Positions 17,008-25,362 are shown, counted from the first letter of the stretch. The stretch: 55,549 nt of DNA from DATFLL01 sp035267785 (GCA_035267785.1 DATFLL010000035.1:1-55549); one strand, 5' to 3'. Numbers and translations are program-made. Notes: generated by a model from the sequence alone, not told the origin.

Positions 17008-18495
17008 TCAGTCAGAGGCCGCGCCTGTCTCCCGCCTGCGACGCCGGCCTCGCCGCAGCAGCCCCGCCAGCACGCCAAGGCCGAGAACCACGCCGCCGGC
17101 CCACGCCAGCCGCCGCGACACGTCGGGGGACCAGGCCAAGGGACTCGACCCACCCAGCTCAACGCGCGCACCGACCGGAGCCGTCTTGATGAAACCCGCG
17201 CTGGCGGCGCCGGCGGCGCGGCGCAGTGCGGCCGGGGGTAGGTACCCCCCGGCTGCCCGCGCGCTGCCATAGGCGAGCGTGAACGGCGCCTCCCCGCGTG
17301 CCACAAACAGGATCTGTTGGGGCACCCAACCCAGCCGCAGGACCGGTATGCCGGCGGGCAGAGCACCACTCGGCCCTTCGATGCGCAGGCGCCACTGCCG
17401 GTCGGTGCGCGCGTCGAGCGCGATAGGCGGACTGTCCACGCGCAGCCCCTCGATACGCAGGCGGTAGATCGGACCCTCGAAGCGCGGCAGCCAAGGACGA
17501 CCCGGACCGGCCCGCGAATCGATTTCCGCATCGACGAGGGTATCGTACTGGGGGAACCTGACCTCCAGGCGATCCACCGGAAAGAAGCCGCCGCTGTCGA
17601 ATTCATAGACTCCGCTCTGTCCCTGCACCCGGTGGCCGCCGACACGGGTCCAGCGCCTGGCCTCATCGACGTCCAGACGTGGAAAGAGGGCCTGAACGGA
17701 ACGCAGCGAGACGCCCTTGCGCCCGAGCGGCCATGACAGCTTCAGATATCGAAACCGTCGGGCCGGCAGGGTCAGCAGGCTATGCTCTAGGCGATGAGCG
17801 TCGTATTCCAGATCCGCCACGGTCGCCTGGGAAGACAGCGTCGCCCAATGCCGCGCGTCGTCGCTGCCCTGGACGCGGACCGTGGCGACGAACCCTGTTT
17901 GTCGGTCGGCCTGCCCGCCCGGTCGGGCCCAGCGTAATCGCAATTTGCCCGCCGGTCGTTCCAGCGCACTGGCATCGATGACGTATCCGCTTGGCCCCGC
18001 ATTTCCGTTGCCGGCCGGTCCGGGCCCGCTGACGTCGATGACGCGCCCACCGCTATCGGTCGTGACGTGCAGTTGAGCCGATGACCGATCGCCGGCTGCC
18101 GAGTAGACTGGAAACAGGGGCAGGTCGACCGGCGCGGGTTCGGGTGCCCGGCTCGCCGGCAGGGGGCGTATGGCAATGGGAACGGGCTCGTCGTGGCTGT
18201 TGTATACCCGCACGTCACCCAGGTCGGCACGCGTAACCTTACGATAGAAGTCATCGGGCAGAGTCGCTTCGTAAATGGCGCCATCACCGTCGACTTCCAG
18301 CACCAGGCCATAGGCGAAGTCCGACACAGGCGGTTCAGCAAGCACGCGCGAGCCGGCATGCGCCTGCGCCCATACGCAGGAGGCCACGAGCAGACCGAGG
18401 ACCAGGGCCCACCGTGGCGCGAACTTGCAGGCCACACGCGCGCCGGCGCGGCCCGTGCAAAAACTGGGCAGTGTCGACGAGGCGTAATGCATCAT
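17008..18495 (-). CDS. DUF3999 family exported membrane protein
   Basis: 495 residues. After a basic N-terminus there is a signal-type helix (WALVLGLLVASCVWAQAHA). A long extracytoplasmic, beta-rich region follows, with the motifs DFAYGLVLEVDGDGAIYEA, VRVYNSHDEPVPIAI and RRFRYLKLSWP. Near the C-terminus is one membrane helix (LAWAGGVVLGLGVLAGLL) and a polybasic tail (RRGRRRRR). This matches the DUF3999 family, which I know mainly as a neighbour of DUF2339 membrane proteins; no DUF2339 gene is present here. The first two codons are both ATG and the RBS is weak, so the exact start is uncertain. It is 24 nt after the MFS gene. Confidence 0.82.
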   Translation of the reverse strand: MMHYASSTLPSFCTGRAGARVACKFAPRWALVLGLLVASCVWAQAHAGSRVLAEPPVSDFAYGLVLEVDGDGAIYEATLPDDFYRKVTRADLGDVRVYNSHDEPVPIAIRPLPASRAPEPAPVDLPLFPVYSAAGDRSSAQLHVTTDSGGRVIDVSGPGPAGNGNAGPSGYVIDASALERPAGKLRLRWARPGGQADRQTGFVATVRVQGSDDARHWATLSSQATVADLEYDAHRLEHSLLTLPARRFRYLKLSWPLGRKGVSLRSVQALFPRLDVDEARRWTRVGGHRVQGQSGVYEFDSGGFFPVDRLEVRFPQYDTLVDAEIDSRAGPGRPWLPRFEGPIYRLRIEGLRVDSPPIALDARTDRQWRLRIEGPSGALPAGIPVLRLGWVPQQILFVARGEAPFTLAYGSARAAGGYLPPAALRRAAGAASAGFIKTAPVGARVELGGSSPLAWSPDVSRRLAWAGGVVLGLGVLAGLLRRGRRRRRETGAASD

Positions 18496-18519
18496 GCTGC
18501 TCGGAGCGGGTGCCGCTCG

Positions 18520-19809
18520 TTAAATCCGTTCCAGCTCGCGTGCCATACGCCGACCTTCCGTCTCGTCCACGCGGGTCAGCAGAATGGCGCCGGCCGCGAA
18601 CAACACCACCACCGCCAGGATGGCCAGGCGCGGGCTGCCCGTGGTCAGACTGACCAACCCCATGAGAATCGGGCCGAGCACGGCGGCGAACTTGCCGAGC
18701 ATGTTATAGAAACCGAAAAACTCGGCCGATTTGTCGGCAGGGATCAGACGCGCATAATAAGAACGGCTCAGCGACTGCACCCCACCCTGCACCAGACCGA
18801 CGACGATGGCCAGCGCGTAGAACTCCCAGACCGCTTCCATGAAATAGGCGAAGACCGTGACCGCCATGTACACCCCGATGCCGATGAGGATACCCGTCTT
18901 GGCCCCGAGACGCTCACCGAGCAGGCCGAAGGCGATGGCGGCCGGAAAACCGACAAATTGCGTGATCAACAGCGCAACGATAAGGCTGTTCTGCGGGAAA
19001 CCCAGCGCCATGCCATAATCGACGGACATGCGAACGATGGTATCCAGGCCGTCGATATACAGCCAATAGGCCACCAGAAACACGAACACGACGCGCAGCC
19101 GGCGGACTTCATGGAACGTGGCCGCCAGCTGGCGAAATCCCGCGCCCACGGCCGCCCAGCCGACCACCCGGCCGCGTCGCGGCTCGCGCACGAACAGAAT
19201 CAAAGGCAGGGAAAAAAGCGCCCACCACACGGCGACCGATACGAACGACAAGCGCACGGCGCTAGCCGCATCGGCCAGACCGAAGTAGCCCGGCCACAAC
19301 GTCATCAATACATTGAGCGCGAACAACAATCCGCCGCCGAGATAGCCCAGGGCATAACCCAGGGCTGAGACCTGATCGAAACTCCGCTCCCCGGCGACGT
19401 CGACAATGAGGGCGTCGTAAAACACATTGGCGCCCATAAAACCGATAACGCCGAGCCCATACAACGCCGCCGCGAGCTCCCATCGGCCATGGCCGACCAG
19501 GTAGAGACCCCCGGTGGTCAGGACCCCCAGCGCAGCAAAGGACAGCAGCATCCGCTTCTTGGCGCCGCCGCGATCGGCGATGGAACCGAGCACGGGCGCA
19601 ATCAGAACTATCACGAGGCTGGCCGCGGAATTGGCCGCCCCCAGCTGAAAGGTGCTCACCGAGACCGTGTTGCCCGCACTCCAGAACTCTTTGAAAAAGA
19701 CGGGGAAGAAACCCGCCATCACCGTCGTCGCAAAGGCCGAGTTGGCCCAATCGTACAGGGCCCAGGAAAGCACCTGGCGTCGGCCGGCAGGGTCGCGCTG
19801 ATTGTTCAT
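18520..19809 (-). CDS. MFS transporter, UMF1 (Atg22-like) family
   Basis: Twelve-helix inner-membrane transporter of 429 residues. The hallmark is the N-terminal SWALYDWANSAFATTVMAGF, the UMF1/Atg22-like signature, followed by FPVFFK. The MFS-type loop APVLGSIADRGGAKKRML follows helix 2. A second-half signature, VQGGVQSLSRSYYARLIP and KSAEFFGFYNMLGKFAA, is also typical. Members are thought to export small metabolites such as amino acids, but the substrate here is unknown. I use the ATG at 19809; a 10-residue extension is possible. It sits between lplT (57 nt upstream) and DUF3999 on the same strand. Confidence 0.9.
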   Translation of the reverse strand: MNNQRDPAGRRQVLSWALYDWANSAFATTVMAGFFPVFFKEFWSAGNTVSVSTFQLGAANSAASLVIVLIAPVLGSIADRGGAKKRMLLSFAALGVLTTGGLYLVGHGRWELAAALYGLGVIGFMGANVFYDALIVDVAGERSFDQVSALGYALGYLGGGLLFALNVLMTLWPGYFGLADAASAVRLSFVSVAVWWALFSLPLILFVREPRRGRVVGWAAVGAGFRQLAATFHEVRRLRVVFVFLVAYWLYIDGLDTIVRMSVDYGMALGFPQNSLIVALLITQFVGFPAAIAFGLLGERLGAKTGILIGIGVYMAVTVFAYFMEAVWEFYALAIVVGLVQGGVQSLSRSYYARLIPADKSAEFFGFYNMLGKFAAVLGPILMGLVSLTTGSPRLAILAVVVLFAAGAILLTRVDETEGRRMARELERI

Positions 19810-19866
19810 GGCGCCCAGGGTACCACGACCGAAGACCATCCGACCGGGCCAGGACGCCTGAGGTTA

Positions 19867-21063
19867 TCAGGACTCACCCTCTTCGACAGGCTCGGCGAGT
19901 TCGGGCAGCGGCGCGAGGCGGGGCAAGTGCAATGACACGGCGAGGGTGACCGTCACGACGAGCGCACCAAGGGCAACCAGCGCACCGACCGGCGAGGCGC
20001 CGGCCGCAGCGGCCACTGAGTACAGCGCGGTGCCGACCACCATCGCCAGATTCTCGAAGAAGTGCTGCACGGAAATCACCGCGCCACTGCCGATGCTACG
20101 GTGGCCGATGTCCTGCAGCGCGGCATTCATGGGCACCATGAACAGCCCGCCAAACAGTCCCACCAGCACGAGCGCCGCGCGGGTCGTCTCGATTCCGTGC
20201 GCATTGCCGAGCACGACCACGCAGGCGCCCATGGCATAGGCGGCCAGTCGGGCCCGGCGCAAGTATGCCAGAGGGATAATACGCGGCGCGGCGACAGCAC
20301 CCAACGCCACGCCGATGGCCACGTAGACCATCAACACCGCGACATCGGCACTGTCGTGCATCCCCAATACCAGTGGCGCCCAGGCGGCCAGCACGACGCG
20401 CAGAACGGCCGCCGAGCCCCAGAACAGGCTCACACCAAATGTCGCCAGACGCGCCTTGCTGTCGGCCAGCAAGGTCGTGGTCAGGCGCTTGAAGTTGCTC
20501 AGCACGGGCGGCCACTCGGTCAGGGTGGGTGCGGTGCGCCGGATGAACAATGCCGCCAGGCCCGAGGCGACGTACAGGGCGAGAACGGTCACCAGGGCAA
20601 GCGGTATGCTCGCATCGGCAATTTTACCGCCGGCCACGCTGCCGGCCAGGATAGCCAAAATGGTCGAGCCTTCGATCCAGCTGTTCGCCCTGACCAGCTC
20701 ATCCGACGAGACCAGTTCCGGAAGTATCCCGTACTTGGCCGGGGCGTATACGGCCGCGCCCATCCCCACGACGGCATAGGCGATCAGGGGATCGATTCCC
20801 GCCAGCATCATGACGGCGCCGGCCGCCTTGACCACATTGGCCGAGGTCAGCACGGAGGCCTTCGGGCGGCTGTCGGCATAGGGGCCGACCCAGGGCGCCA
20901 TCAGCACGTATGCGACAAGGAAGGCGGCCTGAATGGCCGGTAGATACCAGGCATTGGGATGAGGCTGGTGCATCGCCATGGCCACCGCCGTGAACAGCAG
21001 CGCATTGTCCGCAAACGCCGTGAGAAACTGGGTAGAGAGCAGGATATGGACGTGACGGTTCAT
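19867..21063 (-). CDS. lplT: Lysophospholipid transporter LplT
   Basis: MFS flippase of 398 residues that brings lysophospholipids such as 2-acyl-glycerophosphoethanolamine back across the inner membrane for re-acylation. It starts MNRHVHILLSTQFLTAFADN, the typical LplT opening in which 'QF.TAFADNAL' lies in helix 1. APWVGPYADSRPKASV and VGMGAAVYAPAKYGILPELV are also characteristic. Twelve hydrophobic segments are visible. The usual partner acyltransferase gene (aas) is not in the window. It is the first gene of a likely lplT-UMF1-DUF3999-DUF2970 run. Confidence 0.92.
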   Translation of the reverse strand: MNRHVHILLSTQFLTAFADNALLFTAVAMAMHQPHPNAWYLPAIQAAFLVAYVLMAPWVGPYADSRPKASVLTSANVVKAAGAVMMLAGIDPLIAYAVVGMGAAVYAPAKYGILPELVSSDELVRANSWIEGSTILAILAGSVAGGKIADASIPLALVTVLALYVASGLAALFIRRTAPTLTEWPPVLSNFKRLTTTLLADSKARLATFGVSLFWGSAAVLRVVLAAWAPLVLGMHDSADVAVLMVYVAIGVALGAVAAPRIIPLAYLRRARLAAYAMGACVVVLGNAHGIETTRAALVLVGLFGGLFMVPMNAALQDIGHRSIGSGAVISVQHFFENLAMVVGTALYSVAAAAGASPVGALVALGALVVTVTLAVSLHLPRLAPLPELAEPVEEGES

Positions 21064-21421
21064 TCGGCGAATTCCTGTCGGACGAGCGCGGCAATGCCGA
21101 CGTAGTGGATCCCGTCGCTGCCGAGCGGCGGCACCGCTTACGTTGTCAGGACGCGCCGCGGCACGTGGATTTCACCAACCCCACACGGGCAATTCGCGCG
21201 CGGCGGCTCAGGAAGGCAGTTGTACCAGACAAAATTGTCGCATTTATGTCATGGCCGTTTCGCGAACCAATCGATGATGTACAGGCAACGCGTGGCAGGA
21301 GCCGCGACCGCCGCGTTCAAGCCGAGCGAGCGGAACGGCGGCACGACCTTTAGCCCCGACGGTTAGATGTTTCGAACCACACCCATCCCAAGGTCTTATT
21401 GTAACCACATGATTTGATAAT
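21064..21421. other. Gene-free interval upstream of lplT
   Basis: 358 bp between lplT (start 21063) and the terminator of the next minus-strand gene. It should carry the lplT promoter: ATGACA on the minus strand near 21245-21250 is a fair -35, but the -10 is unclear. A small near-palindrome GACAA-AA-TTGTC lies near 21230. An 82-codon plus-strand frame has no family resemblance or RBS and is not called. Confidence 0.35.
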
Positions 21422-21453
21422 AAAAAAGCCCGCCCCCTGCAACAGGGGCGGGC
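21422..21453 (-). terminator. Rho-independent terminator of the small secreted protein gene
   Basis: On the minus strand, GCCCGCCCCTG, a short TTG loop, and CAGGGGGCGGGC (one extra G) are followed by six Ts (21422-21427). It starts 22 nt after the stop codon at 21476 and is one of the strongest terminators in the window. Confidence 0.9.
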
Positions 21454-21475
21454 CGGGTAGCGCGCGAAGATCCCG

Positions 21476-21769
21476 TTATTGCGGCCGGCCGTGCTCGACC
21501 GTGTCGCGGGCGGACTCCACTGCCTCGGCGGCCATCTCCCCCGGTGCGATGTCGTCGCGGGCACTGACGAAGTCGGTGAACGCCTCGTTGCTGTCGTCCA
21601 GGGTGTCGATGCGGGTATCGTGGATATCGTTGGGCATATTGGCCCAGCCCTCGCCCCAGATGCTGTTGTGATCGGCCCAGGCCGCGGGGGCGGCCAACAG
21701 GGCACCGCTCAAGGCCAGGCCCAGCAGGGTCAGTTTGGGGGTCTTCGACTTCATTTGCTTGGTCTTCAT
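21476..21769 (-). CDS. Small secreted protein of unknown function
   Basis: 97 residues from the ATG at 21769, behind GAGGAGG (about 11 nt away). The N-terminus MKTKQMKSKTPKLTLLGLAL is basic then hydrophobic, with a good signal peptidase I site at APAAWA/DHN. The mature part is about 64 residues, acidic and hydrophilic (GWANMPNDIHDTRIDTLDDS, DFVSARDDIAPGEMAAEAVE), without cysteines. I do not recognise the family. It follows the DUF3106 gene by 73 nt and ends in its own strong terminator, so it may be the last gene of the sigma-factor operon or a separate unit. Confidence 0.75.
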   Translation of the reverse strand: MKTKQMKSKTPKLTLLGLALSGALLAAPAAWADHNSIWGEGWANMPNDIHDTRIDTLDDSNEAFTDFVSARDDIAPGEMAAEAVESARDTVEHGRPQ

Positions 21770-21842
21770 GTGCGTACTACCTCCTCTATTGGACAATCGC
21801 ACGTTGGGAAAAGGCATCAGGCCTTGCGTCGGGGATGCGGAC

Positions 21843-22439
21843 TCAGCGTCCCCGCATCGTACCGCCCGGCTCCGGGCGTTCGAATTCGGGCGACTCGATT
21901 TCCGGCCGCTCCGGCCGCTCGAGCTCCGGGCGCTCCAGTTCCGGCAGCCGGCTGTCGGATTCGGTCTGCCCGGAGTGGCGCAGACGCTCGCGCACCGCTC
22001 GGCGCTGTTCCGGGCTCAACTGCTGCCAGCGCTGGCGCAGCGCCTGGCGGCGCTCCGGGGGCAGGCTGCGAAACCACTCCCAGCGCTTGCGGATGCGCTC
22101 CTGCTCGGCCGGCGAAAGCTGCTGGTAGCGCTCGAAGCGCTCTCGGATGCGCTCACGCTGCTCGGGGCTGAGTGCCTTCCAGCGCTGGAGCCGCTCGCGG
22201 GCCTCGCGCCGCTGTTCCGGGCTCATGTGCTGCCAGCGGTCGGCGCCGCGCAGCAGCCGCTCGCGCCGGGCGTCCGGCAGCTGCGCCCAGCGCTCGGCAA
22301 AGGGCTGGAGGATGCGCTGCTGCTCAGGGCTGAGCCGATTCCAGTCGTTGTCGGCCGCCTGCGCGTTGGCGACCGGCGCCAGCATGAGAGCCGGCAGCAG
22401 CGCCAGGGCCGCCAGAATACTTCTAGTCATGGTCGTCAT
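21843..22439 (-). CDS. DUF3106 family exported protein with LSPEQR repeats
   Basis: 198 residues. A signal peptide (LAALALLPALMLAPVANA) precedes five degenerate repeats of about 20-22 residues built on LSPEQR-like motifs: LSPEQQRIL, MSPEQRREA, LSPEQRERI, LSPAEQERI, LSPEQRRAV. These alternate with Arg/Trp-rich helices and resemble the periplasmic repeat style of metal- or stress-linked proteins. The C-terminal tail is a Pro/Glu repeat (PELERPELERPERPEIE). Function unknown. It overlaps the small gene upstream by 17 nt and belongs to the sigma-factor operon, a grouping I recall from other gammaproteobacteria. Confidence 0.85.
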   Translation of the reverse strand: MTTMTRSILAALALLPALMLAPVANAQAADNDWNRLSPEQQRILQPFAERWAQLPDARRERLLRGADRWQHMSPEQRREARERLQRWKALSPEQRERIRERFERYQQLSPAEQERIRKRWEWFRSLPPERRQALRQRWQQLSPEQRRAVRERLRHSGQTESDSRLPELERPELERPERPEIESPEFERPEPGGTMRGR

Positions 22440-22692
22440 GTCCCGCTCCGTATGCCTCGGTCAATTCAGGTTCGATCTCGCCTGCCGCCGCGCCGCCAGC
22501 CGTTCCCGCTGACTGCAGCGCCATGGGGTCCACCCAATGACCGTCGGCCGTGGTGAAGCTGCCCAGAAACTCCAGCAGCTCCGCACTCGGTCTGTCCTCG
22601 CCAGCGACCCCCGCGCCGCCCACCGCGGCCAGCGCGAGCATCAGCGCCCCCGTCCACGCGCGCCGCGGCGCCCTTGGTCGGCTAGCCGGCAC
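22423..22692 (-). CDS. Small exported protein of the sigma-factor operon
   Basis: 89 residues from a GTG at 22692 that overlaps the end of the DUF3619 gene by 11 nt. A positively charged start (ASRPRAPRRAW) and a hydrophobic stretch (TGALMLALAAVGGAGVAG) give a signal sequence or anchor. The rest is short and acidic: AELLEFLGSFTTADGHWVDP, then a Gly/Ala-rich tail ending HDDHD. The 'LLEFLG.W....W.DP' pattern recalls small proteins placed between DUF3619 and DUF3106 elsewhere. Function unknown. Its overlaps on both sides suggest translational coupling. Confidence 0.75.
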   Translation of the reverse strand: MPASRPRAPRRAWTGALMLALAAVGGAGVAGEDRPSAELLEFLGSFTTADGHWVDPMALQSAGTAGGAAAGEIEPELTEAYGAGHDDHD

Positions 22693-23068
22693 GTTTCTGC
22701 GTCTCCTGCAGCCATTCGTAAAAATCGAGATCGCGATAGAACTCCAACGAGTTCTTCGACGTGATCAGTTCCAGATCGCCGGCCACCGGCGCAGACGGTA
22801 CGGGTCGGTGGCCCGGTTGCCATAACAGCACCGCCACCACCGCCGCGCCGGCCAACGCCAATCCGCCCGCTGCGCCGGTCAGCCGCACCCCGCGGCCAGC
22901 GCCGAACAGGGACCGGGCCCAACTCGGGCGGCAAGCGCGTGCGGCCTGCACAGCCCGTCCCCTGGCGGCCCGCAGCCGGGCCTCGGCCCAAGCATCGAGC
23001 ATGTCGCTCTCGTCCAAGGCCGTCCGCACCCGCTCGACGAAGCCCTGATTGTCGTCATCAGCGCTCAT
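22682..23068 (-). CDS. DUF3619 family membrane protein, putative anti-sigma factor
   Basis: 128 residues. The cytosolic N-terminal 60 residues (FVERVRTALDESDMLDAWAE) are helical, followed by one membrane helix (GGLALAGAAVVAVLLW) and a periplasmic C-terminus with DLDFYEWLQETQ. This layout, and its position 4 nt overlapping the end of an ECF-type sigma gene (ATGA), suggest it holds the sigma factor at the membrane. That role is inferred from context; no zinc-binding ZAS motif (HxxxCxxC) is seen, so it would not be a classical zinc anti-sigma. Confidence 0.82.
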   Translation of the reverse strand: MSADDDNQGFVERVRTALDESDMLDAWAEARLRAARGRAVQAARACRPSWARSLFGAGRGVRLTGAAGGLALAGAAVVAVLLWQPGHRPVPSAPVAGDLELITSKNSLEFYRDLDFYEWLQETQKRAG

Positions 23069-23634
23069 GGCGCATGTCCCTCCAGCTTGTCTCGCAGCGC
23101 ATGGACCGCGCGCGAGTAGTGGGTCTTCACACTGCCTTCCGTGATGCCCATGGCGCGGGCCGTCTCGGCCACATCCAGTCCTTCCCAGGCGCGCAGCAGG
23201 AAGGCCTGCTGCTGGCGCATCGGCAGGGCGCGCAGCGCCCGCTCCAGCGCCTCGGAAAAGCGCGTCTGGGCATGTTCCCCTGCCGGGCCGGCCGTTCGTT
23301 CATCGGCCACGGCATCCAGCGGATCGCCCTGCTCGTCATCGCTCCCGCCCAACCAGCCGAAGACGCGGCGCCGTACCTGCTGGCGCCGGTACCAGTCGCG
23401 GATGCGGCTCTGCAGTATCCGGTGAAACAGCGGCCCCCATTCGGCGGGCTCGCGATCGCCATAACGCTTGGCCAGCGCCAGCATCGCGTCCTGGACGATG
23501 TCCAGGGCCTCGTCGCGGCTGCCGGTGGCAATCCGGGCCATACGAAACGCCCGGCGCTCCACGCCGGCGAGAAAACCGTCCAGGGTCTGGGCCGACCGCG
23601 GCGCCTCTGATCCCACGCTCAATATCTCTCCCAT
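23065..23634 (-). CDS. ECF-type RNA polymerase sigma factor
   Basis: 189 residues from the ATG at 23634. Region 2 is clear (FLAGVERRAFRMARIATGSR, DEALDIVQDAMLALAKRY, FHRILQSRIRDWYRR), as is region 4 (LRALPMRQQQAFLLRAWEGL, VAETARAMGITEGSVKTHYS). The spacer is acidic (GGSDDEQGDPLDAVADE). It lacks sigma regions 1 and 3, as expected for group 4. It overlaps the DUF3619 gene by 4 nt. An alternative GTG start lies 7 codons upstream. Its target promoters are unknown; ECF sigmas often control their own operon. A TTGTCA sequence upstream (about 23735-23740, minus strand) has no well-spaced -10. Confidence 0.92.
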   Translation of the reverse strand: MGEILSVGSEAPRSAQTLDGFLAGVERRAFRMARIATGSRDEALDIVQDAMLALAKRYGDREPAEWGPLFHRILQSRIRDWYRRQQVRRRVFGWLGGSDDEQGDPLDAVADERTAGPAGEHAQTRFSEALERALRALPMRQQQAFLLRAWEGLDVAETARAMGITEGSVKTHYSRAVHALRDKLEGHAP

Positions 23635-23785
23635 CCAGGCCGCCCTGTGCCACACCCGACGGTAGACCCGGTATATCTCTCGCCCGGGCGGTTTCCGGCG
23701 CCGTTGCTGATAAATAACGCAGGGACTGACATTCGGTTGACAACCGATTAGGAAAAAATGGTGAAAGCCGGGCGCGGGCGCCGGA

Positions 23786-24526
23786 TCAGGCCGCCGGGGG
23801 CCCCTGGAGAAGGTGTTGGGTCACAACGCCGGCCAGGGTCAGACCGAACAGGGCCGGCAGATAACTGACCGTGCCGTTGACTGCCCGCGGGCGCCCGCAG
23901 CTCACGGGCTCGGGCGGGCGCGGCGGCAGCGGCGACTCGGTCGAGTAGACGGCCAGCACACCCCGGCCGACCCCGCGTTTGCGCAGGCGCTTGCGCAGTT
24001 GGCGCGCCAATGCGCAAACCTCGGTGTCGTACAGGTCGGCGACCCGAACGCAGGTCGGGTCCAGCCTGCCCCCCGCCCCCATGCTGGAAGCGACGGGCAC
24101 GCCGGCCCGCCAGGCCTGTTCGACCAGGCCGACCTTGGCACTGAGGCTGTCGATGGCGTCGACGACGAAATCATAGCCGCCGGCCAGCAGGGCGGGCAGG
24201 TCCTCGCCGCGCACGAACTCCTCGACCAGTTGCAGAGAACAGCCCGGATTGATCTCGCGAATACGCCCCGCCATAACCCGGCACTTCTTTTCGCCCACGG
24301 TGGAGGCCAACGCAACGAGCTGGCGGTTGGCGTTGGAGCCGCTGACCACGTCGTGGTCGATGAGAGTCAGGTGCCCCACCCCCATCCGGGCCAGGGCCTC
24401 GGCGGCGTAGGATCCCACCCCGCCGAGGCCGGCCAGCAGCACGCGGGCACCGCGCAGGCGCGCCAGCCCCTCGTCGCCGACGAGGATATGCGTGCGCTCG
24501 AAAAGGGGCTCGATGGTGTCGTTCAT
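23786..24526 (-). CDS. tcdA: tRNA threonylcarbamoyladenosine dehydratase
   Basis: E1-like ATP-dependent enzyme that cyclises t6A37 to ct6A in ANN-decoding tRNAs (formerly CsdL/YgdL). 246 residues. The nucleotide-binding ThiF/MoeB motif is VLLAGLGGVGSYAAEALAR; then DHDVVSGSNANRQ with the adenylate-contacting Asp/Asn/Arg; DFVVDAIDSLSAK; and SSMGAGGRLDPTC. The C-terminal VNGTVSYLPALFGLTLAG is the family's membrane-like helix. It lies 37 nt after the TatD-family gene. It is distinguished from MoeB by lacking the CxxC zinc sites. Confidence 0.95.
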   Translation of the reverse strand: MNDTIEPLFERTHILVGDEGLARLRGARVLLAGLGGVGSYAAEALARMGVGHLTLIDHDVVSGSNANRQLVALASTVGEKKCRVMAGRIREINPGCSLQLVEEFVRGEDLPALLAGGYDFVVDAIDSLSAKVGLVEQAWRAGVPVASSMGAGGRLDPTCVRVADLYDTEVCALARQLRKRLRKRGVGRGVLAVYSTESPLPPRPPEPVSCGRPRAVNGTVSYLPALFGLTLAGVVTQHLLQGPPAA

Positions 24527-24563
24527 AGGTTGTGCCGGTGTCGCCGCGCCGTGAGAACCGGTC

Positions 24564-25331
24564 TCAGGCGGGCAGCCCGAACACCGTTCGTGCGTTATCT
24601 GTGGTCCGGCGCGCCAGATTCAAGGGGTCCTCGCCGCGCAGCTCGGCCAGGACGGCCGCGATCTCAGGCAGGTAGGCCGGGCTGTTGCGTTCGCCGTGAT
24701 GGGCCGCCGGCGGCAGATCGGGGGAATCGGTCTCCAGCACCAATGCCTCGAGCGGCAGCTCGGCGGCCAGCGTGCGCAGCTTGCGGGCCCGCGAATACGT
24801 CATCGCCCCGCCGAAGCCCAGCTTGAAGCCGAGCGCCAGATAGTGCTCCGCCTGCTGGCGGCTGCCGCTGAAGGCGTGGACCGTGCCGCCCACCAAGTCA
24901 AATCGGCGCAAGCGGGCCAGTACCTCGTCGTGCGCCTTGCGAACGTGCAGGATCACCGGCAGACGCGCATCGCGGGCAACAGCGAGCTGGGCCTCGAACA
25001 GTTCCAGCTGTCGCGGGCGATCGAGCTCGCGCAACTGAAAATCCAGCCCAATCTCGCCGACGGCGACCGGCCGGTGGCGTTCGACAGCCTCAGCCAGGGC
25101 GGTCAGATCGGCCGCGTTGTGCTCGGCGAGGAACATCGGATGCAGCCCCAGGGCCGGAAACAACCCCGGCTCGGCATCGGTCAGCGCCAACAGACGCGAC
25201 CAGGTCGCGGCGCTCACCCCGGAGACGACCATGGCGACCACCCCGGCCTGGCGCGCCGCGGCGAGCACCGCCGCGCGATCGGCGTCGAACTCGGGAAAAT
25301 CCAGGTGCGTCTGGGTGTCAATCAGTTCCAT
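24564..25331 (-). CDS. TatD family hydrolase (YjjV-like) with altered HxH motif
   Basis: Amidohydrolase-fold protein of 255 residues, closest to YjjV among the E. coli TatD-type proteins I can recall. Conserved parts: VGEIGLD (Glu93), VILHVRKAH (His129), VHAFSGS (His152) and LETDSPDLPP (Asp202). The N-terminal metal site, normally Asp-Thr-His-x-His, reads IDTQTHLDF: the first His is Gln7 (codon CAG) while His9 is kept. This may weaken one metal site. I use the ATG at 25331; the TTG two codons upstream is unlikely. TatD proteins are metal-dependent nucleases; activity here is uncertain because of the substitution. Confidence 0.9.
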   Translation of the reverse strand: MELIDTQTHLDFPEFDADRAAVLAAARQAGVVAMVVSGVSAATWSRLLALTDAEPGLFPALGLHPMFLAEHNAADLTALAEAVERHRPVAVGEIGLDFQLRELDRPRQLELFEAQLAVARDARLPVILHVRKAHDEVLARLRRFDLVGGTVHAFSGSRQQAEHYLALGFKLGFGGAMTYSRARKLRTLAAELPLEALVLETDSPDLPPAAHHGERNSPAYLPEIAAVLAELRGEDPLNLARRTTDNARTVFGLPA

Positions 25332-25362
25332 GCGCAAAGCTTACCGCACGACGACGTCCGTG

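Noticed and set aside
23733..23738. TTGACA on the plus strand near 23736
   Set aside because: There is no -10 at a suitable distance and no plus-strand gene downstream.
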